Shown: piece by piece, positions 8,061 to 17,505 of the stretch | Numbering within the stretch: position 1 is the stretch's first letter | Layout: every line of letters begins with the position of its first letter | NCBI RefSeq assembly: GCF_000430885.1 | Contig: NZ_AUMW01000010.1 | Span: 79,771-143,770 of the forward strand | Source of the DNA: Desulfotruncus alcoholivorax DSM 16058 | Lineage (GTDB): Bacteria; Bacillota; Desulfotomaculia; Desulfotomaculales; Desulfallaceae | DNA length: 64,000 bases | Direction: 5' to 3' | Position numbers and translations under genes: made by a program | Notes under the pieces: model-generated | Databases searched by the model: none | What the model saw: only the letters and a program-made list of their open reading frames with translations | What the model was told of the DNA's origin: nothing

Positions 8061-9503
8061 ATGTCCGGAAAAAATAATTATAACATGCTCAAGCAAATTC
8101 CCGCGGTTGACGAAATTTTGCAAAGAACGGAAGTCAAAGAACTTCAACAAAAAATCCCAAAGATTCTAGTTTTAGAGGCAGTGCGGGAGATTGCAGCCGA
8201 GATTAGACAAGATATTTTAATGGATCGCATTCAATCATTGCCGGAGAATAACCCGCGACAGTACCTGTTGGACTTAATCACAACCAGTGCAGCGGATAGG
8301 GCCAGGGAAAAGAACCGTCCCAACCTGCGCAGGGTTATCAACGCGACCGGTGTTGTACTGCATACCAACCTGGGGCGGGCAGTGCTCTCAGAACGAGCCT
8401 GCCAGGCTATTGAACAGGCTGCTTCGGGATATTCCAACCTTGAACTTGACCTGCAAACAGGGAAAAGAGGGTCACGTTATGCACCGGTAGAGAACCTATT
8501 GACAAGACTAACCGGGGCGGAATCTGCACTGGTTGTGAATAACAATGCGGCAGCTGTGCTGCTTGCACTCAGCACCATGGCCAAAGAAAAAGAAGTGATT
8601 GTTTCCAGAGGTCAGCTCGTTGAGATTGGTGGCTCTTTTCGGATTCCGGAAGTTATGGCCCAAAGCGGGGCTAAACTGGTGGAAGTAGGCGCAACCAATA
8701 AAACCCACCCAAGGGACTACAAAAACGCCGTAACTTCAGAAACAGCCCTTCTTTTACATGTACATACCAGCAACTACCGTGTTGTCGGGTTTACCAGGGA
8801 GACATCAGTAGCCGAGCTGGTCTCTATCGGGAAGGAGTTTCAGCTGCCGGTGATGTCGGACCTGGGCAGCGGGTCACTGATTGACCTTTCAACCTTTGGC
8901 CTGCCTGAAGAGCCAACTGTGCAGGAAACTGTCAAAGCAGGCTGTGACATTGTAACCTTTTCCGGCGACAAGCTTTTAGGCGGGCCCCAGGCGGGGATAA
9001 TCGTGGGAAAAACAAAATACCTCGAAAAAATGAAAAAGAACCCTTTAACCCGTGCCATAAGAATTGATAAATTCACTGTCGCGGCACTTGAAGCCACATT
9101 AAGGGAATACCTTGAACCGGATAACGCAATTAAGAATATACCATCTTTGAAAATGTTATCTGCTAAAAAATCTGAGCATGAACAAAGAGCCCTGGCATTA
9201 TGCCGAAAATTAACAGAAAAAGCAGGCCTGCGAGCAAGGTTTGAGCCGGTGGAAATATTCTCGGCAGTTGGCGGCGGTGCACTTCCAACAGCGGAATTAC
9301 CTTTTTGGGCCATTGAAGTAGTTCCCTATGCCATTTCAGTCGCCGGCTTAGCCCAAAAACTGCGTGGTTCCGACCCGGCTGTTATTGGACGATTACAGGA
9401 AGATAAGCTAATTCTTGACCTTCGTACCGTTTTAAACGGCGAGGAAGAGGTGCTGGTGGATATCCTCTGTAGGGTGTTGGAACAGGGGGGAACTTCCGAA
9501 TGA
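8061..9503 (+). CDS. selA: L-seryl-tRNA(Sec) selenium transferase
   Basis: PLP enzyme that converts Ser-tRNA(Sec) to Sec-tRNA(Sec) with selenophosphate. 480 residues. The fold-type-I signature [14 protein letters not shown] around residue 310 carries the PLP lysine; [17 protein letters not shown] near 95 is family-typical. ATG 8061 is preferred because GGAGG lies five bases upstream; ATG 8031 has no such site. Overlaps selB by four bases. The cognate tRNA is encoded at 46562-46659; selD was not found. Confidence 0.95.
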   Translation: MSGKNNYNMLKQIPAVDEILQRTEVKELQQKIPKILVLEAVREIAAEIRQDILMDRIQSLPENNPRQYLLDLITTSAADRAREKNRPNLRRVINATGVVLHTNLGRAVLSERACQAIEQAASGYSNLELDLQTGKRGSRYAPVENLLTRLTGAESALVVNNNAAAVLLALSTMAKEKEVIVSRGQLVEIGGSFRIPEVMAQSGAKLVEVGATNKTHPRDYKNAVTSETALLLHVHTSNYRVVGFTRETSVAELVSIGKEFQLPVMSDLGSGSLIDLSTFGLPEEPTVQETVKAGCDIVTFSGDKLLGGPQAGIIVGKTKYLEKMKKNPLTRAIRIDKFTVAALEATLREYLEPDNAIKNIPSLKMLSAKKSEHEQRALALCRKLTEKAGLRARFEPVEIFSAVGGGALPTAELPFWAIEVVPYAISVAGLAQKLRGSDPAVIGRLQEDKLILDLRTVLNGEEEVLVDILCRVLEQGGTSE

Positions 9504-11419
9504 AACACATTATTATTGGCACAGCCGGCCACGTGGATCACGGCAAGACAGTTTTAGTCAAAGCGCTAACCGGCATTGATACCGACAGGCTCAAGGAAGA
9601 AAAAGAGCGCGGTATTTCTATTGAGCTGGGCTTTGCCTACATGAAACTGCCCAGCGGGTTAACAGCAGGCATAGTGGATGTACCCGGCCACGAAAGATTT
9701 ATTAAAAACATGTTAGCCGGAGTCGGCGGAATAGACCTCGTCCTTTTGGTTGTTGCGGCGGATGAAGGAGTAATGCCGCAAACCAGGGAACACCTTGAAA
9801 TTATTCAACTCCTGCAAATTGATAAAGGAGTTGTAGTCATTACCAAAAAGGATCTGGTTGACGATGAATGGCTTAAAATGATCTATGACGACACTAAAGA
9901 GTTTTTAACCAATACGGTATTGGAAAATGCCGATATTATTGCTGTCTCTGCAGTGACCGGAGAAGGTATGCCGGAATTAATAAAAGCTATTAACCAAATA
10001 GCAATAGGCATTGAAGGAAGAAAAACGACCGGCCCGGCCCGTTTGCCTGTTGACCGTGTATTTTCCGTAACCGGTTTCGGCACAGTGGCAACCGGTACTT
10101 TGATTTCAGGCCAAATTCAAATTGGTGAGAGCTTACAAATATATCCCGGCGAAACCGTTTCCCGGGTTAGAAATATGCATGTACATGGCAACAAAGTTGA
10201 ACTGGCCGACTCAGGCCAGCGGGTGGCGGTTAACCTGTCCGGCATAGAAACTGATGATATCAAAAGGGGCAATGTGCTGGCGCTGCCCGGGAGCTTAAAA
10301 CCTTCACACAGGTTGGATGTGAGCTTCAAATATCTTTCCAGCGCGCCCAAAGCTTTAAAACACAGGGCCAGGGTTAGGGTTTACTTGGGCACAGCTGAAA
10401 TTTTAGGCAGAGTTATTTTACTTGACCGTGAAGAAATGCAACCGGGAGAACACGCCTATGTTCAATTACAACTTGAATCGCCTGTTGCAGCAGCCAGAAA
10501 AGACCATTTCGTCGTCAGGTCGTATTCGCCCATGCGCACCGTGGGCGGAGGAACGATTGTAGATCCTTTCCCCAATAAACATAAGCGTTATCGAAAAGAA
10601 ATAATTGAAACCCTTGCCACTGCCGAAAAAGGCTCGGCGGCTGATTTGGTGGAACAATACTTAAATACAAAACCACAGCTGCACACCGTTTCCGGCCTGA
10701 CCACCGCCATTGGCATGAGCAAAAACGATATGGCTATGGCCCTGACGAAACTAACGGGGGAAGGGCATTCGGTAAAGTTCGACTCTGAAGGAGAAGATTA
10801 TTTTGTATCTGTTTTGGTGCTTAAACAGTGGGAAAACAGAATAATTTCAGCACTGGAGGATTACCACCGGAAATTCCCGCTGCGGGAAGGGTATCCCAAG
10901 GAGGAATTAAGATCACGATTTTTTTCTGCCTTAAACGCCAAACAATTTCAGATACTGTTAAACCATTTTGAGCAAAACCAAAAAATTTCCGGTATGGGAC
11001 ACAGTGTTGCAATTTTTGAGTACAAACCGTTACTATCTAAGGAAATGGACCAGGTTCTACATAAATTAGAAAACATTTATTTGACCAGCGAATTTCAACC
11101 CCCTGCCTGGAGCGAGGCAATTGCTCAAACCGGTATTAAACGCCCTGAGGAAAGCCAGGAATTTCTCAACTATCTATTTAGACAGGGTAAGCTGGTTAAA
11201 ATAGCAGAAGGCATCTTTTTCCACCGCAAAGTTTTAGATCAGGCAATTTCAATTATTAAGGAACACTTCAAACAAAAGGAAGAACTTTCACTTGGCGAAT
11301 TGAGAGACCTGCTGCACACTTCCCGTAAATATGCGCTGCCTTTGCTGGAATATACAGACCGGGAGAAAATAACGCGCCGGGTCGGCGATTTACGGGTCGC
11401 CGGTAAATTGTTGATTTGA
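9500..11419 (+). CDS. selB: Selenocysteine-specific elongation factor SelB
   Basis: GTPase delivering Sec-tRNA(Sec) to UGA codons that carry a SECIS hairpin. 639 residues. The G1 motif GHVDHGKT lies near residue 10, DVPGHERF near 60 and TKKD in the G4 position near 114. Beta-barrel domains follow ([18 protein letters not shown]), then C-terminal winged helices for mRNA binding (from about 460 to the end, [11 protein letters not shown]). The start overlaps the selA stop by four bases, so the two are translationally coupled. No selenoprotein gene was identified in the window. Confidence 0.95.
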   Translation: MKHIIIGTAGHVDHGKTVLVKALTGIDTDRLKEEKERGISIELGFAYMKLPSGLTAGIVDVPGHERFIKNMLAGVGGIDLVLLVVAADEGVMPQTREHLEIIQLLQIDKGVVVITKKDLVDDEWLKMIYDDTKEFLTNTVLENADIIAVSAVTGEGMPELIKAINQIAIGIEGRKTTGPARLPVDRVFSVTGFGTVATGTLISGQIQIGESLQIYPGETVSRVRNMHVHGNKVELADSGQRVAVNLSGIETDDIKRGNVLALPGSLKPSHRLDVSFKYLSSAPKALKHRARVRVYLGTAEILGRVILLDREEMQPGEHAYVQLQLESPVAAARKDHFVVRSYSPMRTVGGGTIVDPFPNKHKRYRKEIIETLATAEKGSAADLVEQYLNTKPQLHTVSGLTTAIGMSKNDMAMALTKLTGEGHSVKFDSEGEDYFVSVLVLKQWENRIISALEDYHRKFPLREGYPKEELRSRFFSALNAKQFQILLNHFEQNQKISGMGHSVAIFEYKPLLSKEMDQVLHKLENIYLTSEFQPPAWSEAIAQTGIKRPEESQEFLNYLFRQGKLVKIAEGIFFHRKVLDQAISIIKEHFKQKEELSLGELRDLLHTSRKYALPLLEYTDREKITRRVGDLRVAGKLLI

Positions 11420-11443
11420 TAACACCATCAAGTGGAGGTACAA

Positions 11444-12610
11444 ATGTCCGAGCTTGTTTCTTTAATCAAAGATGAAATTACCAATCAGGGTCCCATGACA
11501 TTTGCAAGGTTTATGGAACTAGCCCTTTATCACCCGCTTTGGGGCTACTACTCAACCGCAACTACCATCGGGCCCCAGGGTGACTTTTATACCGTGCCCA
11601 ATACAGGCGCTTTGTTTGGCAGCATGTTGTCCAGGCAGTTTTATGAAATGTGGTGTCTGTGCGACTGCCCAAAACAATGGTCTCTGGTGGAGTATGGGCC
11701 CGGAACCGGCACACTGGCTATGGACGTTTTAGATTCAATCAGGGAAAACCACAAAGATTTTTTTAAAGCCATTAATTACTATTTAATTGAAGCTAGCCCT
11801 CAGTTAAGGAAAAAGCAGCAGGCTGCACTGCTTCAATCGCATTACCGTGATAAGTGCAAATGGGTTAATGACATATCCGAAATAACACCTAAGGGAGAAA
11901 TCACAGGATGTATCTATGGAAATGAATTGATCGACGCCTTTCCGGTTCACCTGTTGATTGCAGACGAAGGTGTATTAAATGAGTTGTATGTAGCTTATAA
12001 CGGTACCGAATTACATTTTAAAAAAGGAACTCTTTCGGCGACTAAACTGGCAGATTACTTGGAGTTGCAAGATGTGCAATTAAAAAACGGGCAAAGAGCG
12101 GAAGTGAACCTGCAGGCCAAGGACTGGTTAAATAACGTCGCTGACAACCTGAAAAAAGGATTTATATTAATTATTGATTATGGTTTTACCACTCCGGAAA
12201 TGTATTCGCCCCAACGTTTCAACGGAACATTGAGATGTTTTTATCGCCACCGCTTAAATGATGACCCGCTTATTAACATAGGGCATCAGGATATTACATC
12301 CAACGTAAATTTTTCCGTGCTCGCAGCCTGGGCCGGTGAAGCCGAATTAAATACCATAGGTCTTGTCACCCAGCCCGATTTCCTGTTAAACCTTGGGATA
12401 TTGGATACACTCAAAGGACAAGAGGATTTTAACCTGACACCGGAAATGCAGAAAAAAAACTCGGCAATAAAGCAGCTGTTGCTGCCCGGCGGAATGGGCG
12501 GGATATTTAAAGTACTGGCTCTATCAAAAGGATTGGAAACACCGCCAAAACTGGCCGGATTTAGCGCCAGAAATATTTTGAAGAGGGTTGAACGTGATCA
12601 ATTTATATAA
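11444..12610 (+). CDS. Class I SAM-dependent methyltransferase, MidA/NDUFAF7 type
   Basis: A 388-residue protein of the family represented by mitochondrial NDUFAF7, an arginine methyltransferase for a complex I subunit. The SAM-binding glycine loop is VEYGPGTGTLAMDVL near residue 83. The family motif GNELIDAFPVHLL follows near 160, and a GFILIIDYGF strand near 240. ATG 11444 follows TGGAGGT; an in-frame GTG at 11432 overlaps that site. The bacterial target is unknown. The next gene overlaps its 3' end. Confidence 0.82.
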   Translation: MSELVSLIKDEITNQGPMTFARFMELALYHPLWGYYSTATTIGPQGDFYTVPNTGALFGSMLSRQFYEMWCLCDCPKQWSLVEYGPGTGTLAMDVLDSIRENHKDFFKAINYYLIEASPQLRKKQQAALLQSHYRDKCKWVNDISEITPKGEITGCIYGNELIDAFPVHLLIADEGVLNELYVAYNGTELHFKKGTLSATKLADYLELQDVQLKNGQRAEVNLQAKDWLNNVADNLKKGFILIIDYGFTTPEMYSPQRFNGTLRCFYRHRLNDDPLINIGHQDITSNVNFSVLAAWAGEAELNTIGLVTQPDFLLNLGILDTLKGQEDFNLTPEMQKKNSAIKQLLLPGGMGGIFKVLALSKGLETPPKLAGFSARNILKRVERDQFI

Positions 12611-12995
12611 GTCCAAAGCCGGCACTGCTTCATTTAGTATTGAAATAATGGTAACCCAAACATCATCCGGGGTTGTCGTTCAATTATTGGGTGGAGATAA
12701 ACCTCATGTTGGGGCAACAGTAATCAGTCACCCGCGGCCCAGCATTGCTCTGGAGGGCCAAATAAGCTGCAATACCATAGTCATTCCCGAACTTGGCCAT
12801 AAAGAAGATGAATTGGCCAAACCCCTGGCTGAAAGTATAGCAGTTACTTTGAATTCCACTGTTGTTATGATTGCGGGCATACACATCGATAACGCCAGTG
12901 ATTTTGAAATCAATGAAATTAAAAAAATTTGCAAACAGCTTGTGGATGAGTTTTTAACCTTTGCCTGCAAAGGATTGCAAAACCAGGTAATATAG
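12594..12995 (+). CDS. Small conserved protein, possibly LpdD-like flavin chaperone domain
   Basis: A 133-residue soluble protein. The segment VVQLLGGDKPHVGATVIS (residues about 22-41) followed by an IVIPELGHKEDELAKPLAE stretch resembles small proteins described as prenylated-flavin chaperone LpdD-like; this is from memory and uncertain. GTG 12594 is chosen with AAGAGGG six bases upstream; TTG 12588 would touch that site. It overlaps the methyltransferase by 17 bases. No UbiD/UbiX genes lie nearby to support a flavin role. Confidence 0.5.
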   Translation: MINLYKSKAGTASFSIEIMVTQTSSGVVVQLLGGDKPHVGATVISHPRPSIALEGQISCNTIVIPELGHKEDELAKPLAESIAVTLNSTVVMIAGIHIDNASDFEINEIKKICKQLVDEFLTFACKGLQNQVI

Positions 12996-13035
12996 CTGTT
13001 TTAATGGGCAGAATAATGTCCAGGAGGTGATTGAT

Positions 13036-13209
13036 TTGACCAAATCTTTTAGTTCCAGCAGCAGTTCCAGTTTTAGTTCAAGCTCCAGCGAACTCAAAAC
13101 TGGCTGTAGCTCATCAAAATGCCCCAAAGATGACTTAGCTACAGGAATTACAGGAAGCGAGTCTGTTGATAGCTTGGATTCCAAAAACAGAGTAGAGGAA
13201 GATATATAA
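13036..13209 (+). CDS. Serine-rich small peptide
   Basis: A 57-residue protein with a strong ribosome site (AGGAGGTGA at 13022-13030) and TTG start. Residues 4-17 are almost only Ser with two Phe, encoded by mixed AGC/AGT/TCC/TCA codons rather than a simple DNA repeat. A Cys-x4-Cys-Pro and an acidic tail follow. There is no signal peptide or membrane segment. It ends 4 bases before a strong terminator. Function unknown; no peptide-modifying enzyme adjoins it. Confidence 0.6.
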   Translation: MTKSFSSSSSSSFSSSSSELKTGCSSSKCPKDDLATGITGSESVDSLDSKNRVEEDI

Positions 13210-13213
13210 TTTT

Positions 13214-13235
13214 AAGGGGCATTTGCCCCTTTTTT
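13214..13235 (+). terminator. Terminator after the serine-rich peptide gene
   Basis: AAGGGGC and GCCCCTT form a 7-bp stem with an ATTT loop, followed by a T run to 13235. Confidence 0.8.
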
Positions 13236-13237
13236 AC

Positions 13238-13266
13238 TTGACCAGTCCGAACTGACCATATATAAC
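13238..13266 (+). promoter_or_regulatory. Promoter of the DUF456 gene
   Basis: TTGACC (13238-13243), a 17-base spacer, then TATAAC (13261-13266), directly after the preceding terminator and 42 bases before the start codon. Confidence 0.6.
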
Positions 13267-13307
13267 ATGTATAAACAGATACTATCGTTAAGCAGGGGGG
13301 ATCTCTG

Positions 13308-13790
13308 TTGGCCATATTTGCCTTGATTCTGGCTATATTGTTTTTTATTGCCGGCTTGGCCGGCTCAGTGCTGCCGGTATTACCAGGCGCCATATTGATC
13401 TGGCTGGGTATGCTAATATATGGTATCCTGACCAAGTTCACCACACTTAATGCTCTATTTTTTGTAGGCCAGGGTTTAGCGGTTGCCACTACATATTCCG
13501 TGGATTATTTTGCCGGTATACTGGGAGTAAAAAGATTCGGAGGCTCTCGGGCTGCTGGCTACGGCAGCATTGCCGGCACAATTGTTGGTATGATATTTTG
13601 GGGACCTGCCGGCCTCATTTTTGGACCTTTTATTGGAGCTATCGCCGGAGAAATATTAAGCAACAAGCCTCTTGACAGGGCAATCCGCTCTGGGTGGGGC
13701 ACTCTTATTGGCTTGTTTGGAGGAACAATTGCAAAATTAATTATAGAAATATTAATGATTATCTGGTTTTTCTGGGCTATTTACCATTAA
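13308..13790 (+). CDS. DUF456 family membrane protein
   Basis: A 160-residue, very hydrophobic, glycine-rich protein with four or five membrane helices, typical of DUF456. GSVLPVLPGAILIWLGML near the N-terminus and a repeated glycine-rich region (GSIAGTIVGMIFWGPAG, GPFIGAIAGEIL) are characteristic. TTG start preceded by a run of six G (part of AGGGGGG) at spacing 7. Monocistronic with its own promoter. Biochemical function unknown. Confidence 0.8.
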   Translation: MAIFALILAILFFIAGLAGSVLPVLPGAILIWLGMLIYGILTKFTTLNALFFVGQGLAVATTYSVDYFAGILGVKRFGGSRAAGYGSIAGTIVGMIFWGPAGLIFGPFIGAIAGEILSNKPLDRAIRSGWGTLIGLFGGTIAKLIIEILMIIWFFWAIYH

Positions 13791-14070
13791 TCTTTTTCAT
13801 CGAACTCCTCACCCAAAGGCCCGACCGCCTCATTTAGCTGGAAATCCGTAATATTTTTAATCTCCGCACCAAACTTTCACCTCTTACCGGCTATATTTTA
13901 TATGAGTATCCACTTTAATTTACATCGTTTCGCCCATGTCATCGCGAGGAGTGAAACGACGTAATCCCACCTCAATAAATTTAACACCCAGCCATTTCAA
14001 ATTATTATTTGAATTAAACCGACCCTTTATCCATTAGCATGGGTTATTTGGCCTTAATAATCCAGCTCAT
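13791..14070. repeat. Intergenic region with a dispersed repeat copy
   Basis: No gene seen. 13938-13968 (GTCATCGCGAGGAG, continuing GTGAAACGACGTAATCCC) is the reverse orientation of the GATTGC...GCAATGACA family found at 7343 and 24002. A short acidic open frame on the minus strand ending at 13787 has no usable start. Confidence 0.5.
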
Positions 14071-14562
14071 TCATTCCGGCTTATCACCAGGCACATCATC
14101 AAGACGCAAACCGTTCTTGATCGCGGAAACGGCCAGCTGGTCGCACCGGTTATTGTATTCGTTATCGGCATGTCCTTTAACCCATACCCAGCTGATCTGG
14201 TGTTTTTGCCGCAGTTCTAAAACTTTTTCCCACAAATCAATATTTTTGGCCCGCTCTTTATCATTTCTCATCCAGCCATTGGATTGCCATTTCAACACCC
14301 ATCCCTTGGTTATGGCGTCAATGATATATTTACTATCGGAATAAACTGTTACCCGGCATGGTTCCTTTAAACTCTCCAGCCCTTTAATTACAGCCATTAA
14401 TTCCATCCGGTTATTGGTCGTGTTTTCATAAGCACCGGAAATTTCCCTGGCGTAAGGGCCATATTTTAAAATCACCCCGTAGCCGCCGGGACCGGGGTTG
14501 CCACTGCAGGCACCGTCTGTGTATATCTCAACTTCCTTGATAAAAATCACCCCAATAGCCAA
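14071..14562 (-). CDS. rnhA: Ribonuclease HI
   Basis: Cleaves the RNA strand of RNA-DNA hybrids. 163 residues. Catalytic carboxylates are visible in EIYTDGACSGNPGPGG (Asp), NRMELMAVIKGL (Glu), YSDSKYIIDA (Asp) and the C-terminal VKGHADNEYNNRCDQLA (His and Asp). TTG 14562 is used with AAAGG seven bases upstream, giving a short extra N-terminus before the usual KEVEIYTDG. Monocistronic and convergent with the DUF456 gene. Confidence 0.93.
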   Translation of the reverse strand: MAIGVIFIKEVEIYTDGACSGNPGPGGYGVILKYGPYAREISGAYENTTNNRMELMAVIKGLESLKEPCRVTVYSDSKYIIDAITKGWVLKWQSNGWMRNDKERAKNIDLWEKVLELRQKHQISWVWVKGHADNEYNNRCDQLAVSAIKNGLRLDDVPGDKPE

Positions 14563-14772
14563 GTTTTAACCTTTGCCCGGTAATTTTATCATGACTGTTA
14601 ATTAACGGCAATAATTTAGCTATAGCCTTACTTATGTTTTTTTTGTCGGAAGAGGCAGGATTTTATATGGAGAGAAAGAATAATTTTTAGGTATGTCAAA
14701 CATCATTCCAGAACGGGAGGGATGTTACAAGATTTTTTATTTTATTTTTATTTTTTGGGGGAGGTACAATTG

Positions 14773-15912
14773 TTGAAAAAATTTAGTTCTAAAATTATTC
14801 TTGCTTTTGCTGCATTACTAATGGTTGCTCTATTGACAGCCGGCTGCGGCGGAAGCAAAACTGAAAACAAAACCGCAGGGCAATCCGGTGAACCGGAAAA
14901 GCTTAAAGTAGGTTTTGTTTACATCGGCCCGGTGGACGACAACGGCTGGACGACAGCCCACGACCAGGGTAGAAAATATTTGGAAGAGAAGCTTCCATAT
15001 GTTGAAACCAGTTATGTGGAGAACGTCCCTGAAAACCCGGCCGATGCTGAGCGGGTAATTACCCAGCTGGCAGAGGAAGGCAATAAAGTTATTTTTACCA
15101 CCAGCTTTGGTTACATGGATCCCACTATTAACGTGGCCAAGAAATATCCTGACGTTATTTTCTTGCACTGCTCCGGCTATAAAAATGACAAAAACGTTGC
15201 TGCCTATTTTGGCAGGATGTACCAGGCAAGGTACTTGTCCGGCATTGCTGCCGGAAAAGCTACCAAGAGCAACCTGATCGGCTATGTCGCAGCATTCCCG
15301 ATTCCGGAAGTCATTCGCGGCATCAATGCTTTCACGCTTGGTGTACAGAAGGTTAACCCTGACGCAAAGGTAAAAGTAGTTTGGACCCATACCTGGATTG
15401 ATGCCGCCGCTGAAAAGGACGCCGCAGTTGCGCTTCTTGACTCCGGCGCAGACGTAATCGCCCAGCACCAGGATTCCCCCGGACCCCAGCAGGCGGCTGA
15501 GGCAGTCGGTAAATTCGGGGTGGGCTATAACAGCGACATGGGCAAAATGGCTCCCAAAGCCGTTTTAACTTCGCCGGTTTGGAACTGGGGCCCCTTTTAC
15601 GTACAAATAGTACAAGCCATCAAAGAAGGGAAATTTGACTCCACTCCCAAATGCGGGTCACTTACTTACTGGCCCGGTTTAAAAGACGGTATTATTGGAC
15701 TGGCACCTTACGGCCCAATGGTTTCTGAAGAAACCAAGCAGCTGATTGAACAGGAAAAACAGCGGATCATCAGCGGAGAATGGGATGTTTTCACCGGCCC
15801 GATCAAAGACCAGCAAGGCCAGGTAAAAGTGCCGGATGGCCAGAAACTGAGCGACAACGACATGCTTAACATGGACTGGTTTGTCCAGGGAGTAGAAGGC
15901 TCTACCAAATAA
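14773..15912 (+). CDS. BMP-family nucleoside-binding lipoprotein
   Basis: Extracellular substrate-binding lipoprotein of a nucleoside-type ABC importer, 379 residues. The signal peptide ends in lipobox LTAGC. The mature part shows BMP/PnrA features: KLKVGFVYIGPVDDNGWTTAHDQG, then ADAERVITQLAEEGNKVIFTTSFGYMD. Start at TTG 14773 (or TTG 14770) behind GGGGGAGG; a further upstream ATG would put a hydrophobic tail before the signal peptide. The ATPase and two permeases follow after a stem-loop. Likely substrates are purine nucleosides, given xpt, purL and purQ downstream. Confidence 0.9.
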   Translation: MKKFSSKIILAFAALLMVALLTAGCGGSKTENKTAGQSGEPEKLKVGFVYIGPVDDNGWTTAHDQGRKYLEEKLPYVETSYVENVPENPADAERVITQLAEEGNKVIFTTSFGYMDPTINVAKKYPDVIFLHCSGYKNDKNVAAYFGRMYQARYLSGIAAGKATKSNLIGYVAAFPIPEVIRGINAFTLGVQKVNPDAKVKVVWTHTWIDAAAEKDAAVALLDSGADVIAQHQDSPGPQQAAEAVGKFGVGYNSDMGKMAPKAVLTSPVWNWGPFYVQIVQAIKEGKFDSTPKCGSLTYWPGLKDGIIGLAPYGPMVSEETKQLIEQEKQRIISGEWDVFTGPIKDQQGQVKVPDGQKLSDNDMLNMDWFVQGVEGSTK

Positions 15913-15928
15913 ATAAAAATTACGATAC

Positions 15929-15957
15929 GGTTGCTGGCAGATGCACTGCCAGCAACC
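15929..15957 (+). promoter_or_regulatory. Perfect 12-bp stem-loop between binding-protein and transporter genes
   Basis: GGTTGCTGGCAG and CTGCCAGCAACC pair around ATGCA. No T run follows, so it is more likely an mRNA-stabilising or partial termination structure that keeps lipoprotein mRNA in excess than a full terminator. Confidence 0.65.
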
Positions 15958-15981
15958 ATTGCTAAGGGGCTTAAAGAAAGT

Positions 15982-17505
15982 ATGAGTAATTCTTATTTAG
16001 TGGAATTAAAAAATATAACCAAAAAATTTCCCGGAGTTATTGCCAACGATAAAGTCAATTTTAATGTTAAAAAGGGTGAAATTCATGCCCTGCTGGGAGA
16101 AAACGGTTCGGGCAAAAGCACTTTAATGTCCATTTTATCAGGTCTCTACAGACCGGATGAAGGTGAGATAATTATAAACGGCACCCGAATGGTTTTTAAA
16201 TCGCCCCGCCATGCCATAAGTGCGGGTATTGGCATGGTGCACCAGCATTTTAAGTTGATTGACTCCTTTTCAGTGGCTGAAAACGTAATCCTTGGCGATG
16301 ACCGTATACCCAGAGTGCTCAATATGAAGGAAATTGAAAAAAACCTGGCGCAGCTTAGCTTGCGTTACGGATTACATATAAATCCTGCTTCGATGGTTTG
16401 GCAGCTTTCCGTAGGCGAAAAACAAAGAGTTGAAATAGTAAAAATGCTCTACCGCGGCTCTCAGGTGCTTATACTTGACGAGCCAACTGCTGTGCTGACA
16501 CCGCAGGAGACAGATGAGCTTTTTAGAAACATCAAAGAAATGGCTAAATCCGGAAGAGGCATTGTGGTAATAACTCATAAATTGCATGAAGTTGAGCAAA
16601 TAGCTGACCGCGTTACGGTTCTCCGCAAAGGTAATTCAGTGGCTACTTTGGAAAGAGACCAGATTAACCGGCAGGAATTAGCCCGGCTTATGGTCGGCCA
16701 GGAGATAACTACTCAATGTAAAAGAAATACCCGGCCCGGCACCCAAAAAGTGCTTGAACTCCAGAATGTAAGCTGCCTAAACGACCTGGGACTTTCCGGT
16801 TTAAAAAATATAACTTTTGAAGTGCACAGTGGTGAAATTTTCGGCATTGCCGGGGTAGCAGGAAATGGGCAAAGGGAACTGGCCGAGGTTATTTACGGGC
16901 TTCGTAAAATTAACTCGGGAAGTATTTTAGTTAACGGCACCAACATAACCGGTTACTCACCCCGGCAAATGATTGACTGCGGTGTAGCCCTTGTACCGGA
17001 AGATCGCCTGGGCACGGGACTTATACCCAATCTTGGCACCATAGACAACTTGATCCTAAAGGATTACCGTAAAGAAAAAATGAATCGGGGCCCTTTTATT
17101 AACTGGCAAAAAGCTAAACAAAAAGTTAGTCGTTTGGTGGACAGTTTTGAAGTTAAAGTAAGCAGCCTGGAGGCCCCTGTAAAACTGCTTTCGGGTGGAA
17201 ATTTGCAAAGACTGCTGCTGGCCAGGGAAATTTCTTCAAAACCGCAATTGTTAATAGCTGTTTATCCTGTTAGAGGACTGGATATTAAGGCCACCGAAGC
17301 GATCCATGAATTGCTTATGGGACAGCGAGAAAAAGGGACGGCAATTCTCTTGATCTCCGAGGATCTTGATGAAATTTGTAAACTTAGCGACCGCATCGGC
17401 GTCCTTAGTAATGGAAGTATTACCGGAATTATTTCTTCTGATCAGGCAGACATAAATGAAATTGGGTTATTGATGATGGGTGAAACAGGAGCAGAAGCCA
17501 TATGA
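15982..17505 (+). CDS. Nucleoside ABC transporter ATPase with two ABC domains
   Basis: A 507-residue double ATPase powering the importer. Domain 1 has Walker A GENGSGKSTL, signature LSVGEKQRVEIVKML and Walker B VLILDEPTAVLTPQE. Domain 2 has a degenerate Walker A region GVAGNGQRELAEV, signature LSGGNLQRLLLAREI and LLIAVYPVRGLDIKA. This asymmetry is normal for the BMP/ribose class. ATG 15982 is chosen because the longer frame from TTG 15931 would run through the 12-bp stem-loop; the ribosome site is weak (AAAGAAAG). Overlaps the next gene by four bases. Confidence 0.92.
   Translation: MSNSYLVELKNITKKFPGVIANDKVNFNVKKGEIHALLGENGSGKSTLMSILSGLYRPDEGEIIINGTRMVFKSPRHAISAGIGMVHQHFKLIDSFSVAENVILGDDRIPRVLNMKEIEKNLAQLSLRYGLHINPASMVWQLSVGEKQRVEIVKMLYRGSQVLILDEPTAVLTPQETDELFRNIKEMAKSGRGIVVITHKLHEVEQIADRVTVLRKGNSVATLERDQINRQELARLMVGQEITTQCKRNTRPGTQKVLELQNVSCLNDLGLSGLKNITFEVHSGEIFGIAGVAGNGQRELAEVIYGLRKINSGSILVNGTNITGYSPRQMIDCGVALVPEDRLGTGLIPNLGTIDNLILKDYRKEKMNRGPFINWQKAKQKVSRLVDSFEVKVSSLEAPVKLLSGGNLQRLLLAREISSKPQLLIAVYPVRGLDIKATEAIHELLMGQREKGTAILLISEDLDEICKLSDRIGVLSNGSITGIISSDQADINEIGLLMMGETGAEAI

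Noticed and set aside
13787..13873. Short acidic minus-strand frame ending FDEKD
   Set aside because: About 28 codons with no start codon in frame; at most a decayed gene end.
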